NCBI RefSeq assembly: GCF_000069225.1
Contig: NC_010407.1
Coordinates: 1,736,001-1,800,000 of the forward strand
From: Clavibacter sepedonicus
Lineage (GTDB): Bacteria; Actinomycetota; Actinomycetes; Actinomycetales; Microbacteriaceae
Length of the DNA stretch: 64,000 bases
Direction of reading: 5' to 3'
Of this stretch, positions 17,775 to 25,956 are shown one piece after another. The notes beneath the pieces were generated by a model. That model searched no databases, had not been told where the DNA came from, and saw only the letters and a program-made list of their open reading frames with translations. Positions within the stretch are counted from its first letter, which is position 1; the number at the start of each line of letters is the position of its first letter. The translations under genes were made by a program, and so were the position numbers.

Positions 17775-18408
17775 GGATGCCTCTCGGAGTGGTGAGCCGA
17801 CCGATGCCGACGAGGACGAGGTCGAGCAGGAGGGCGAGCAGGACGACGCCGATGACGCCGGTGAGGACGGACTCGGTCGAGTTCGCGCCGCCGAGGCGGG
17901 AGAGCCCGGAGAAGATGAAGCCGCCGAGACCGGGGCCGAGCACGTAGGCGGCCACGGCGGCGATGCCCATGACCATCTGGGCGGACACGCGGATCCCGCC
18001 GAGGATGACGGGCCACGCGAGCGGGAGCTCGACGCGCAGCAGCGTGCGGACGCGGCCCATGCCGATGCCGCGCGCGGACTCCACGATCGAGGGGTCGATC
18101 CCCGTGAGCCCGACCACCGCGTTCCGCAGGATGGGCAGGACGGCGAAGAACGTGACGACCGCGATGGCCGGCGCGACGCCGAAGCCGAGCGGCGCGATGA
18201 GCAGCCCCACGAGGGCGAAGGCGGGCAGCGTCAGCCCGATCGCCGAGACGCTGTTGGCCAGCGAGCTGAGCGGGCGGCTGCGGTAGACGAGCGCCGCGAT
18301 CCCCACGGCGATCACCGTCGCGAGCACCAGGCACTGCACGACGAGGCTGAGGTGCTGCCACGCGGAGAACGCGATCTGGTCGGCGCGGGAGGACAGGAAG
18401 TCCCACAT
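17767..18408 (-). CDS. Glycine betaine/choline ABC transporter permease (first gene of operon)
   Basis: This 213-residue membrane permease has five to six hydrophobic helices and the EAA loop DPSIVESARGIGMGRVRTLLRVELPLAWPVILGGIR. It starts the operon and has a GAGGAG ribosome-binding site before ATG. The short length matches OpuCB-type permeases. With the second permease, ATPase and lipoprotein it makes a complete osmoprotectant importer, likely induced by osmotic stress, though no specific operator is visible. Confidence 0.92.
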   Translation of the reverse strand: MWDFLSSRADQIAFSAWQHLSLVVQCLVLATVIAVGIAALVYRSRPLSSLANSVSAIGLTLPAFALVGLLIAPLGFGVAPAIAVVTFFAVLPILRNAVVGLTGIDPSIVESARGIGMGRVRTLLRVELPLAWPVILGGIRVSAQMVMGIAAVAAYVLGPGLGGFIFSGLSRLGGANSTESVLTGVIGVVLLALLLDLVLVGIGRLTTPRGIRV

Positions 18409-18460
18409 GTCGGTCTCCTCAGGATGGGTCGGTCACCGGGAGGGGCATCGGCAGTGGCCC

Positions 18461-18466
18461 ACCCTA
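18461..18466 (-). promoter_or_regulatory. Putative -10 box TAGGGT of the osmoprotectant operon
   Basis: TAGGGT on the minus strand gives a leader of about 45 bases carrying the GAGGAG site. Confidence 0.4.
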
Positions 18467-18608
18467 CGCAGGCGACCCGGATGCGCGAAGTTCGCCATCG
18501 CCCGCACGTCGGTGGTATCACGCGCGCGCCGCGGGCGGGCGCGCGCGCTGTCGTCGCGGTGCCGGTCGTCTCGGAGGCGCGCTCGGGCGTCGCCCAGGCG
18601 CGCTCGCC

Positions 18609-18614
18609 TACGCT
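18609..18614 (+). promoter_or_regulatory. Putative -10 box TACGCT of the J-domain gene
   Basis: TACGCT lies about 45 bases before the ATG at 18660, which has GAGGAG upstream. It is divergent from the osmoprotectant promoter. Confidence 0.35.
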
Positions 18615-18659
18615 CGTGACCCTGGGAGCCGCCCGACCGGTTCCCGCGAGGAGCCACCG

Positions 18660-20000
18660 ATGCCCGTCCCGTCGCGCGATGCCGACGCGTACGCCGTGCT
18701 CGGCGTCGAGCCGTCCGCATCGCAGGACGAGATCCGCCGGGCGTACCGCCGCCGCGTGCGCGACGCCCACCCCGACATGGGCGGCAGCGCCGACGAGTTC
18801 CAGGCCGTGCGCGACGCGTTCGAGGCGGTGGGGGATCCCGAGAGCCGCGCCCGCTACGAGCGCACGCTCCGCGAGGCCCCGGCCCCCGAGGATCCCGTCG
18901 GCCGCGCCCACCCCGCATCGCCCGGCTCGAGCTCGACGGGCGACGCCTGGGATCCGGCGTCCCGACGCGGTCGTCCCGGTGCCCCGCGCGAGCGTCCCGC
19001 CGCGCGCACCCGCAGCTTCGGACACCCCGGCGGGTTCGCTCGCCTCCGCTACCTGTCCCTCGTGCGCGAGTGGCTGGCGGATCCCGAGGAGCCGTCGGTG
19101 CCCGCTGCGCCCGTCCCGCCTCGCGGCGGCCGCGCGCTGTCCGACCGGCCTGAGCCCTACGTCCGGCGCGCCCGCGCCATCGCGCCGCCCGTGGTCGCCG
19201 TCCTGCTGGCTCTCGTCATCCTCGTCTCCGGGCTCGGCGCGCTGGCCGCCGCGGTCGGCCTCGTCGGGGGCGCGGCCGCGGGCCTCGTCGCCGCGGGCCC
19301 GCTCGGACGCGCCTGGTTCCGCGCGGAGGAGCCGCGTCGGCACGCGGCGGAGCAGCTGCAGACGGACGTGCTCGCGCACGAGCGGGCCGTCCGCGCCTAC
19401 CCCGACCTCATGGCCGCCTACAGCGCGCGCCTCGCCCGCCTCGAGGGGCTGCGCCGGCGCTTTGAGGCCGACGCCTACGCGCCGGACCTCGTCGCCGAGG
19501 TGCCGCCGGCGGCCTCCGAGGCGCTGCGGGCGGCCGTCGCGCAGGAGGAGACGGCGCGCGAGCTGATGGAGCTCGGGCCGTCGTACGCGTTCTGGAACGG
19601 CGTCGCCGTGCCGCGCTCGGGCGACGCCATAGACCACCTCGTGCTCGGGCCGCAGGGGCTCGTCGCGGTCGAGTCGGTGCCGGGTGGGTCCGCCGCCGCC
19701 ACCGACCCGTCGGCCCGCGACGCCGTGCTCCGGGGACTCGACGGCCGGGCCCGGGCTCTCGCCCGGGAGATGGACGTGCCCGTGGTCGGCCTCGTGCTGT
19801 CGCTGCCGTCCGGGGTCCTCGGTGCCGCGCCCGTCGTCCTGCACGCGGCCGACGACCCGCACGCGCTCCCGGCCTACGCGGTCGCCCGCACGCTGCTCGC
19901 CGACCACGTCGCCGCCGGACTGCCCGGACTCCGCGCCATGGACGCCGAGCGCCTGCTCGCCGTGCGCACGCGGCTGGTGCTCGACGCGCGCTTCGTCTGA
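18660..20000 (+). CDS. J-domain membrane protein with C-terminal NERD-like region
   Basis: This 446-residue protein begins with a J domain (residues about 4-70) with an intact HPD motif (RDAHPDMGGS), which should stimulate an Hsp70/DnaK. A Pro/Arg-rich linker and a hydrophobic pair of segments near residues 178-215 (VVAVLLALVILVSGLGALAA) follow. The C-terminal third resembles the nuclease-related NERD domain: FWNGVAVPRSGDAIDHLVLG then GLVAVESV, where the usual E-x-K is ES without the lysine, so nuclease activity is doubtful. No Zn-finger of DnaJ is present. The combination is unusual; function unknown. Confidence 0.75.
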   Translation: MPVPSRDADAYAVLGVEPSASQDEIRRAYRRRVRDAHPDMGGSADEFQAVRDAFEAVGDPESRARYERTLREAPAPEDPVGRAHPASPGSSSTGDAWDPASRRGRPGAPRERPAARTRSFGHPGGFARLRYLSLVREWLADPEEPSVPAAPVPPRGGRALSDRPEPYVRRARAIAPPVVAVLLALVILVSGLGALAAAVGLVGGAAAGLVAAGPLGRAWFRAEEPRRHAAEQLQTDVLAHERAVRAYPDLMAAYSARLARLEGLRRRFEADAYAPDLVAEVPPAASEALRAAVAQEETARELMELGPSYAFWNGVAVPRSGDAIDHLVLGPQGLVAVESVPGGSAAATDPSARDAVLRGLDGRARALAREMDVPVVGLVLSLPSGVLGAAPVVLHAADDPHALPAYAVARTLLADHVAAGLPGLRAMDAERLLAVRTRLVLDARFV

Positions 20001-20015
20001 GGCCGCGTGCCGGAT

Positions 20016-20031
20016 GCCGCCGGTCGGCGGC
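20016..20031. terminator. Short hairpin between convergent genes
   Basis: GCCGCC-GGTC-GGCGGC lies in the 39-base gap between the J-domain gene and the epimerase gene and could serve both. Confidence 0.4.
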
Positions 20032-20039
20032 GGCGGGGC

Positions 20040-21005
20040 TCAGCGGGGGAGCGGCACGTCCAGCTCGCCCGCGCGCACCATCCACTCGACCGCCTCGCGC
20101 GCGGCCTCCTCGCTCGTGTACCGCGGCACGTAGCCGAGCACGTCGCGGGCCTTGTCGATGCTCGCGACGTGGCTGCGGCTGAGGTGCTGCCAGCTGGCGT
20201 CGGCGTGATCCGGCTCGGTCCGGGCGCGGAAGCCGTCCCAGTCGAGGTGCTCCAGCTCGGGCTCGCGGCCGAACCACGCGGCCGCCGCCCGGGCGAATCC
20301 GCGCACCGAGAGCGCGCGATCCGAGACGGCGTGGAAGCTCTCGCCGACGCTCGTCTCGCGGTTCGCGATGGCGAGCTGCACGACCTGCGCGACGTCGTCG
20401 GCGTGCACGTGGTGCATGGTCTCGCTGCCCGATCCCGGCACGGCGAGCGGGTCCCCGGCGGCGAGCGCGGTCCAGACGGCGGGGTCGAGGTTGCCCACGG
20501 GGGTAATTACGGGCCAGCCGCCGCCGCTGATGTGGCCGGGGTGGACGACCGTGCACTGCAGGCCGCCTCCCCTGGACTCCGCGATCAGGTAGCGCTCGAT
20601 CTCCGCCTTCTGCACGCCGTACTCGCCGAACGGCTCCTTCGGGTCGTCCTCGCGCAGGGGGAGGGCGGTGCTGAGGCCGTGGGTCCAGATGCTGCCGATG
20701 TGCACGAGGTGGCGCACGCGGCCGCGCAGCCCCTCGACGAGGTGGCGTGCTGACGCCGGGGTGAAGCAGACGAGGTCGACGACGACCTCGGGGGCCAACG
20801 CGGCTATCCTGTCGGCGAACGTGCCCGCCGCGTCCTCTGCGTCGCGGTCGACGCGCACGCGCTCGACGCGGTCCCAGAGCGGCGACTGCCGGTACGGCTC
20901 GCGCGTGCCCCGGCTGACGGCCACGACGTCGTGCCCGGAGTCGACGAGTCGGGGGACGAGGAAGGTCCCGATGTGGCCGGTGGCTCCGATGACGACGACG
21001 CGCAT
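20040..21005 (-). CDS. NAD-dependent epimerase/dehydratase-like protein
   Basis: This 321-residue protein has an N-terminal Rossmann motif VVIGATGHIGTFLVPRL of the extended/atypical SDR group. The usual YxxxK is represented by the stretch EYGVQKAEIERYLI, where Tyr and Lys are four apart, so it can be catalytic. It resembles isoflavone-reductase/epimerase-like proteins that act on nucleotide-linked or small sugars; the substrate is unknown. ATG 21005 follows a -10 box by six bases, implying a leaderless transcript. Confidence 0.82.
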   Translation of the reverse strand: MRVVVIGATGHIGTFLVPRLVDSGHDVVAVSRGTREPYRQSPLWDRVERVRVDRDAEDAAGTFADRIAALAPEVVVDLVCFTPASARHLVEGLRGRVRHLVHIGSIWTHGLSTALPLREDDPKEPFGEYGVQKAEIERYLIAESRGGGLQCTVVHPGHISGGGWPVITPVGNLDPAVWTALAAGDPLAVPGSGSETMHHVHADDVAQVVQLAIANRETSVGESFHAVSDRALSVRGFARAAAAWFGREPELEHLDWDGFRARTEPDHADASWQHLSRSHVASIDKARDVLGYVPRYTSEEAAREAVEWMVRAGELDVPLPR

Positions 21006-21011
21006 CCCGTC

Positions 21012-21017
21012 ACCCTA
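21012..21017 (-). promoter_or_regulatory. Putative leaderless promoter -10 (TAGGGT) of the epimerase gene
   Basis: TAGGGT ends six bases before the ATG, with no space for a ribosome-binding site. Confidence 0.5.
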
Positions 21018-21049
21018 GCGCCGCGTCGGACGCCCGACCGGCCCGGGGA

Positions 21050-22066
21050 TCAGATCCAGCCGCGCTTCCGGAACGCCGCGTAGAGGATGACGCCCATCAG
21101 CACCATGAGGCCGAGCGCGAGCGGATATCCGTAGGTCCACTTCAGCTCCGGCATGTTCACGAAGTTCATGCCGTAGATCGTGCCGACGAGCGTGGGCGCG
21201 AAGAGGATCGCGGCCCAGGAGGAGATCCGCTTCACCTGGTCGTTCTGGGCGAGGCTCGTCTCGGTGAGCTTCTTCATCTCGTCGTTCTGGCGCTGGCCGA
21301 CGAGCGTCGTGTGCACGGTGAGCGCGTTCTGCAGCAGGGTCCGGAACGCGTCCGCGCGCTCGGCGACCCGGATGACGTGGTCGTGCACGTCGCGGTAGCC
21401 GCGGCGGAGCTCGAGGTCGACGTCGTGCTCCTCGGCGCGCTGGCGGAGGTCGTCGAGGATGGAGCCGAGCGGCGCGGTCGCCCGCTGGAACGCGGTGACC
21501 TCGCGCATCAGCGCGTAGATGCGGCGGGAGACGTCGGGGTCGGCGCCGAAGATCTGGTCCTCGACCTCGTCGACGTCGTCCTCGAGGCCCGACGCGACGG
21601 GGCCGTACTCGTCGACGACCTGGTCGAGGATCGCGTACATGACGGCGCGCGGTCCGAGCGCGAGGAGCTCGCGGTCCTCCTGTAGCCGATGGCGGACCGC
21701 GGAGAGGTCGGGCGACTCCGCGTGCCGGATGGTGACCACGAAGTCGGGCCCGACGAACACGTGCAGCTCCCCGAACTCGACGCGCTCGTCGGCGTCGAGG
21801 TAGCGCGCGGGGCGCAGCACCACGAACCAGGTGTCGCCGTAGCGCTCCATCTTCGAGCGCTGGTGCCCGCTGAGCGCGTCCTCGACGGCGAGCGGGTGCA
21901 GGCCGAACTCGTCGGCGACGCGGTGCAGCTCCTCGGGGTCCGGCCGGTACAGGCCGATCCACGCGAGGCCCTGGCGCGCGCGCATGACCTCGAACGTCTC
22001 GTCGAGACTCTCGGGATCCGCGGTGCGGACACCGTCCACGTACACGGCACTGTCGACGACGGTCAT
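21050..22066 (-). CDS. corA: CorA-family magnesium/cobalt transporter
   Basis: This 338-residue membrane channel carries divalent metal ions. A large N-terminal cytoplasmic domain precedes a long helix and two C-terminal membrane segments; the first ends in the diagnostic YGMNF motif (GTIYGMNFVNMPELKW). Length and architecture are normal. The start ATG 22066 follows a weak GCGAGATC site; a longer upstream frame lacks family similarity. It is a single gene. Mg2+, Co2+ or Zn2+ selectivity cannot be decided. Confidence 0.93.
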   Translation of the reverse strand: MTVVDSAVYVDGVRTADPESLDETFEVMRARQGLAWIGLYRPDPEELHRVADEFGLHPLAVEDALSGHQRSKMERYGDTWFVVLRPARYLDADERVEFGELHVFVGPDFVVTIRHAESPDLSAVRHRLQEDRELLALGPRAVMYAILDQVVDEYGPVASGLEDDVDEVEDQIFGADPDVSRRIYALMREVTAFQRATAPLGSILDDLRQRAEEHDVDLELRRGYRDVHDHVIRVAERADAFRTLLQNALTVHTTLVGQRQNDEMKKLTETSLAQNDQVKRISSWAAILFAPTLVGTIYGMNFVNMPELKWTYGYPLALGLMVLMGVILYAAFRKRGWI

Positions 22067-22150
22067 CGGATCTCGCTCTCGGGTCGGGGGACCCGCATGG
22101 GCCGAGTGCGACTGTAGCCGGGTGCCGACCGAAGGAGCAGGGAACGAGGA

Positions 22151-22186
22151 AGAGCCGGCCGGATCCTCGTGGATCCGACCGGCTCT
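22151..22186 (-). terminator. Strong hairpin terminator downstream of tRNA-Leu
   Basis: A 16-base stem (AGAGCCGGCCGGATCC / GGATCCGACCGGCTCT, one G-T wobble) with a 4-base loop lies six bases past the tRNA 3' end. Confidence 0.85.
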
Positions 22187-22192
22187 CGTGTG

Positions 22193-22278
22193 TGTCCGAA
22201 GGGGGACTTGAACCCCCACGCCCTAATACGGGCACTAGCACCTCAAGCTAGCGCGTCTACCAATTCCGCCATCCGGAC
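22193..22278 (-). tRNA. tRNA-Leu (anticodon GAG)
   Basis: The minus strand folds into a class II tRNA of 86 bases. The acceptor stem pairs GTCCGGA with TTCGGAC, the anticodon arm is CTAGC-TTGAGGT-GCTAG giving GAG, the variable arm is long, and the T-loop is GGTTCAAGTCC. The CCA end is not encoded. It reads CUC and CUU leucine codons. Confidence 0.96.
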
Positions 22279-22379
22279 AGGATGTGCGGCCCGCCGTCTC
22301 CGGCTGCCGAGAGACGACATTAGCACGGCCCGGGAGGCTCCCCGACCACCCGGCGGCAGGACGCCGCGTCCGGCCTCGA

Positions 22380-22385
22380 TAGCGT
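22380..22385 (+). promoter_or_regulatory. Putative leaderless promoter -10 (TAGCGT) of the M20 dipeptidase
   Basis: TAGCGT ends six bases before ATG 22392. Confidence 0.5.
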
Positions 22386-22391
22386 GGACCC

Positions 22392-23702
22392 ATGACCGAC
22401 ACGCTCCCCGACGACCTCGACGCCACCGCCCGCGTCGCCCGCGACCTCATCCGGTTCGACACGACCAACCACGGCGAGGGCCGGTCGGAGGGGGAGACGG
22501 AGGCCGCCGAGTACGTCGAGCAGCACCTCAAGGATCTGGGGCTCACGCCCGAGCTCATCGACGCCGCGCCCGGCCGCACGAGCGTCCTCGCCCGCATCCC
22601 GGGGCGCAACCGCGACAAGCCCGCGCTCGTCGTCCACGGCCACCTCGACGTCGTGCCCGCCGACCCGGCCAACTGGACGGTCGACCCGTTCGCCGGCGTG
22701 ATCAAGGACGGCATGCTCTGGGGCCGCGGCGCCGTCGACATGAAGAACATGGACGCGATGATGATCACCGCGCTGCAGGAGATCATCACCTCGGGCCGCG
22801 CCCCCGAGCGCGACCTGATCATGGGCTTCTTCTCCGACGAGGAGGCGGGTGGCGTGCTCGGCTCCGCGTACGTCGTCGAGAACCGGCCCGAGTGGTTCGC
22901 CGGCGCGACCGAGGCCATCAGCGAGGTCGGCGGCTACTCCATCGACCTGGCCGGGAAGCGCGCGTACCTGCTGCAGACGGGCGAGAAGGCCCTCGTCTGG
23001 ATCCGCCTGGTCGCCACCGGCACCGCGGGCCACGGCTCGCAGGTCAACCGCGACAACGCCGTCACGCGCCTGGCCGGTGCGGTCGCCCGGATCGGCATGG
23101 AGGAGTGGCCCGTCCACCTCACCGACACGACGCGCCAGCTGCTCGACGAGATCGCCCGCATCGTGGGCGCCGACCCGAAGCAGGTCACGCCGGACGACCT
23201 CGCGATCGCCACCGGCACGGCCTCGAAGTTCATCGCCGCGACGCTCCGCACCACCACGAACCCGACGCTCCTGCGCGCCGGCTACAAGCACAACGTGATC
23301 CCCGACACGGCCGAGGCGCTCATCGACATCCGCGTCCTGCCGGGCGAGGAGGACGCGGTGCTCGCGCGGGTCCGCGAACTCGCTGGCGAGGGCGTCGAGG
23401 TGCGCATCGTGCACCAGGACGTCGGCCTCGAGAACCCCTTCGAGGGGCCGCTCGTGGAGGCCATGGTCGCCACCCTGGGCGCGCACGACCCCGAGGCCGA
23501 GGTGCTGCCCTACATGCTCTCCGGCGGCACCGACAACAAGGCGCTGAGCCTGCTCGGGATCACCGGCTACGGCTTCGCGCCGCTCAAGCTCCCGGCGTCC
23601 ATGGACTTCCCGTCCATGTTCCACGGCGTCGACGAGCGGGTCCCGCTCGACGCACTAGTCTTCGGGAGGCAGGTCCTCCGGGACCTGCTCCTGAACTACT
23701 AG
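22392..23702 (+). CDS. M20/M25/M40 family zinc metallopeptidase (dipeptidase/deacylase)
   Basis: This 436-residue cytoplasmic protein is a di-zinc peptidase of the ArgE/DapE/CPG2 type. Metal ligands appear in VHGHLDVVPADP, GRGAVDMKN and the SDEEAGG catalytic-Glu motif, with the final His ligand in PSMFHGVDER. A dimerisation domain lies in the middle. Actinobacterial members are annotated as dipeptidases or acyl-amino-acid deacylases; the substrate is not determined here. It lies upstream of uppP in the same direction with a 42-base gap. Confidence 0.92.
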   Translation: MTDTLPDDLDATARVARDLIRFDTTNHGEGRSEGETEAAEYVEQHLKDLGLTPELIDAAPGRTSVLARIPGRNRDKPALVVHGHLDVVPADPANWTVDPFAGVIKDGMLWGRGAVDMKNMDAMMITALQEIITSGRAPERDLIMGFFSDEEAGGVLGSAYVVENRPEWFAGATEAISEVGGYSIDLAGKRAYLLQTGEKALVWIRLVATGTAGHGSQVNRDNAVTRLAGAVARIGMEEWPVHLTDTTRQLLDEIARIVGADPKQVTPDDLAIATGTASKFIAATLRTTTNPTLLRAGYKHNVIPDTAEALIDIRVLPGEEDAVLARVRELAGEGVEVRIVHQDVGLENPFEGPLVEAMVATLGAHDPEAEVLPYMLSGGTDNKALSLLGITGYGFAPLKLPASMDFPSMFHGVDERVPLDALVFGRQVLRDLLLNY

Positions 23703-23744
23703 ATCCGAGCCCCAGGTGGGCCACCCGACACGTGGAGCGCACGC

Positions 23745-24563
23745 TTGAGCTATCTCGAGGCGATCATCCTGGGCCTCGTCCAGGGCCTGACCGAATTCCT
23801 GCCCATCTCCTCGAGCGCGCATCTCCGCATCGCCGGGCTGTTCATGGGCGGCGACCCGGGCGCGACGTTCACCGCCATCACGCAGCTCGGCACCGAGCTC
23901 GCGGTCATCGTGTTCTTCCGGAAGCGCATCGGCAAGGTGCTCTCGGCCTGGTTCCGCTCGCTCCGCGGCGGCATGCCGAAGGGCGACCCGGACGTGCGCA
24001 TGGGCTGGCTCGTCATCATCGGCACGATCCCCATCGGGATCGCCGGATACCTATTCCAGGACACCATCCGCACGACCTTCCGCTCCCTCTGGATCGTCGC
24101 GATCGTGCTCATCGTCTTCGGCATTCTGCTCGGCCTCGCCGACCGCTTCAGCCGCAGCGACCGCCTCGAGAAGGACATGACGTACGGGCACGGCGTGAGC
24201 ATCGGCATCGCGCAGGCCCTGGCGCTCGTCCCCGGCGTCTCCCGCTCGGGCGCCACCACCACGGCCGCCCGCGCGTTCGGCTACTCCCGGCCGGTCGCGG
24301 CGGAGTACTCGTTCCTGCTCGCCGTGCCCGCCGTGTTCGGCAGCGGCCTCTACGAGCTGGTGAAGAGCTTCGACGAGACCGGCCAGGCGGGCGCGGGGCA
24401 GACCGCGGTCGCGACGCTCATCGCGTTCGTCGTCGGCCTCGCCGTCATCGCCGGCCTCATGCGCTACATCTCCACGCGCACGTTCATGCCCTTCGTGGTC
24501 TACCGCGTCGCCCTCGGCGTCGTGCTCCTGGTGCTCCTCGGCACCGGCGCGATCGCGGCCTGA
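23745..24563 (+). CDS. uppP: Undecaprenyl-diphosphate phosphatase
   Basis: This 272-residue integral membrane enzyme recycles the lipid carrier for peptidoglycan and other wall polymers by removing a phosphate from undecaprenyl diphosphate; it also underlies bacitracin resistance. The two signature motifs are intact: GLVQGLTEFLPISSSAHL near the N-terminus and PGVSRSGATTTAARA mid-protein. About eight membrane segments are visible. The start is TTG 23745, with GGAG eight bases upstream; no better start exists. mshC follows after four bases. Confidence 0.95.
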   Translation: MSYLEAIILGLVQGLTEFLPISSSAHLRIAGLFMGGDPGATFTAITQLGTELAVIVFFRKRIGKVLSAWFRSLRGGMPKGDPDVRMGWLVIIGTIPIGIAGYLFQDTIRTTFRSLWIVAIVLIVFGILLGLADRFSRSDRLEKDMTYGHGVSIGIAQALALVPGVSRSGATTTAARAFGYSRPVAAEYSFLLAVPAVFGSGLYELVKSFDETGQAGAGQTAVATLIAFVVGLAVIAGLMRYISTRTFMPFVVYRVALGVVLLVLLGTGAIAA

Positions 24564-24567
24564 TCCC

Positions 24568-25857
24568 GTGCGCGCCTGGCCACGCCCCGTCGTCCCCGCC
24601 GTCGCGGGGGAGCCGCCCGTCCCGTCGGTGTTCGACACGAGCGCCGGATCCGTCCGCCCCGCCGAGTGCACGGGCGACGGCCGCGTGGGCCTGTACGTCT
24701 GCGGCATCACGCCATACGACGCCACCCACATCGGCCACGCGTCCACCTACCTCGCGTTCGACACGCTCCAGCGCGTCTGGCTCGACCGCGGCTACGACGT
24801 CGCGTACGTGCAGAACGTCACCGACGTCGACGACCCGCTGCTCGAGCGCGCGACGGCCACGGGCGTCGACTGGCGCGACCTCGCCGCCGAGCAGGTCGAG
24901 CTGTTCCGCACCGACATGGAGGCGCTGCGGATCCTGCCGCCCGACTCCTACGTGGGCGTCACCGAGGTCGTGGACGAGGTCGCGTCCGCCGTCGCCGAGC
25001 TCGTGCGACGCGGCACGGCCTATCCGGTCGCCACGCCCGACGCGGTCGTGGCCGGAGCCCAGGACCTCTACTTCGACGTCGCCCGCGCCGGTGAGGACGG
25101 ACCCTGGGCACTCGGCGACGAGAGCGGCTACGACCTCGACACCATGGCCGCGCTGTCCGCCGAGCGCGGCGGCGACCCGGAGCGGCCCGGCAAGCGCGAC
25201 CCGCTGGATCCGCTGCTCTGGCGGGCCGAGCGCGCGGGCGAGCCCGCATGGGACAGCGTGGTCGGCCGAGGCCGGCCCGGCTGGCACATCGAGTGCGCCG
25301 TCATCGCGCTGCGGAAGCTCGACCGTCCGGTCACCGTGCAGGGCGGCGGATCCGACCTGATCTTCCCGCACCACGAGATGTCGGCCGGCCACGCGGCAGC
25401 CCTCACGGGCGAGGACTTCGCGTGCGTCTACGCGCACAGCGGCATGGTCGCCTACCAGGGCGAGAAGATGAGCAAGTCGCTCGGCAACCTCGTGCTCGTG
25501 TCGCGCTTGCGGGCCGCGGGCGTGGATCCTCGGGCCATCCGCCTCGCGCTCCTCGCGCAGCACTACCGCGCGGACTGGGAATGGACCGACGAGCTCCTCG
25601 CGGAGTCCGTGGCGCGCCTCGCCGCGTGGGACGCGTGGGCAGCTGCCGCGGACGCGTCGGCGACGGCGGGCGCCGACGCGGGGGAGCCCGGCGAGCTCGT
25701 GCAGCTCGTCCGCGAGCGCCTCTCCGAGGACCTCGACACGCCGGGCGCGATCCTGCTGCTCGACCTCCGCGTCGCCACGGGCGTCCCCGCGACGCCCGTC
25801 GAGCTGGCCGCGGTGGACGCGCTCCTCGGTGTGCGGCTCGGGAGCCCGGCGGCCTGA
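24568..25857 (+). CDS. mshC: Mycothiol ligase MshC (Cys:GlcN-Ins ligase)
   Basis: This 429-residue enzyme joins cysteine to GlcN-inositol using ATP in mycothiol biosynthesis, the actinobacterial thiol buffer. It is a cysteinyl-tRNA-synthetase paralogue: THIGHAST is the HIGH motif, EKMSKSLGN the KMSKS motif, and zinc ligands lie in YVCGITPYD and GWHIECAVI. It lacks the anticodon-binding domain of CysS, and the N-terminal AVAGEPPVPSVFDT is typical of MshC. GTG start four bases after uppP implies co-transcription. Confidence 0.95.
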   Translation: MRAWPRPVVPAVAGEPPVPSVFDTSAGSVRPAECTGDGRVGLYVCGITPYDATHIGHASTYLAFDTLQRVWLDRGYDVAYVQNVTDVDDPLLERATATGVDWRDLAAEQVELFRTDMEALRILPPDSYVGVTEVVDEVASAVAELVRRGTAYPVATPDAVVAGAQDLYFDVARAGEDGPWALGDESGYDLDTMAALSAERGGDPERPGKRDPLDPLLWRAERAGEPAWDSVVGRGRPGWHIECAVIALRKLDRPVTVQGGGSDLIFPHHEMSAGHAAALTGEDFACVYAHSGMVAYQGEKMSKSLGNLVLVSRLRAAGVDPRAIRLALLAQHYRADWEWTDELLAESVARLAAWDAWAAAADASATAGADAGEPGELVQLVRERLSEDLDTPGAILLLDLRVATGVPATPVELAAVDALLGVRLGSPAA

Positions 25858-25920
25858 CCCGCGGCACCGCAGGTCATCCGGCCCCTCGGCGCCTCGGCCC
25901 TTGGGCCCCTCGGCCCCACC

Positions 25921-25956
25921 GGTCCTTCGGCGCCTACTGGTCCTTCGGCGCCTACT
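25921..25956. repeat. 18-base tandem duplication containing the PAC2 stop codon
   Basis: GGTCCTTCGGCGCCTACT occurs twice in direct tandem, and partial GGTCCTTCGG copies continue to about 25985. On the minus strand each unit reads Pro-Lys-Asp-Gln-stop-Ala, so the stop of the adjacent gene lies in one unit and is repeated in the next. Confidence 0.8.
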
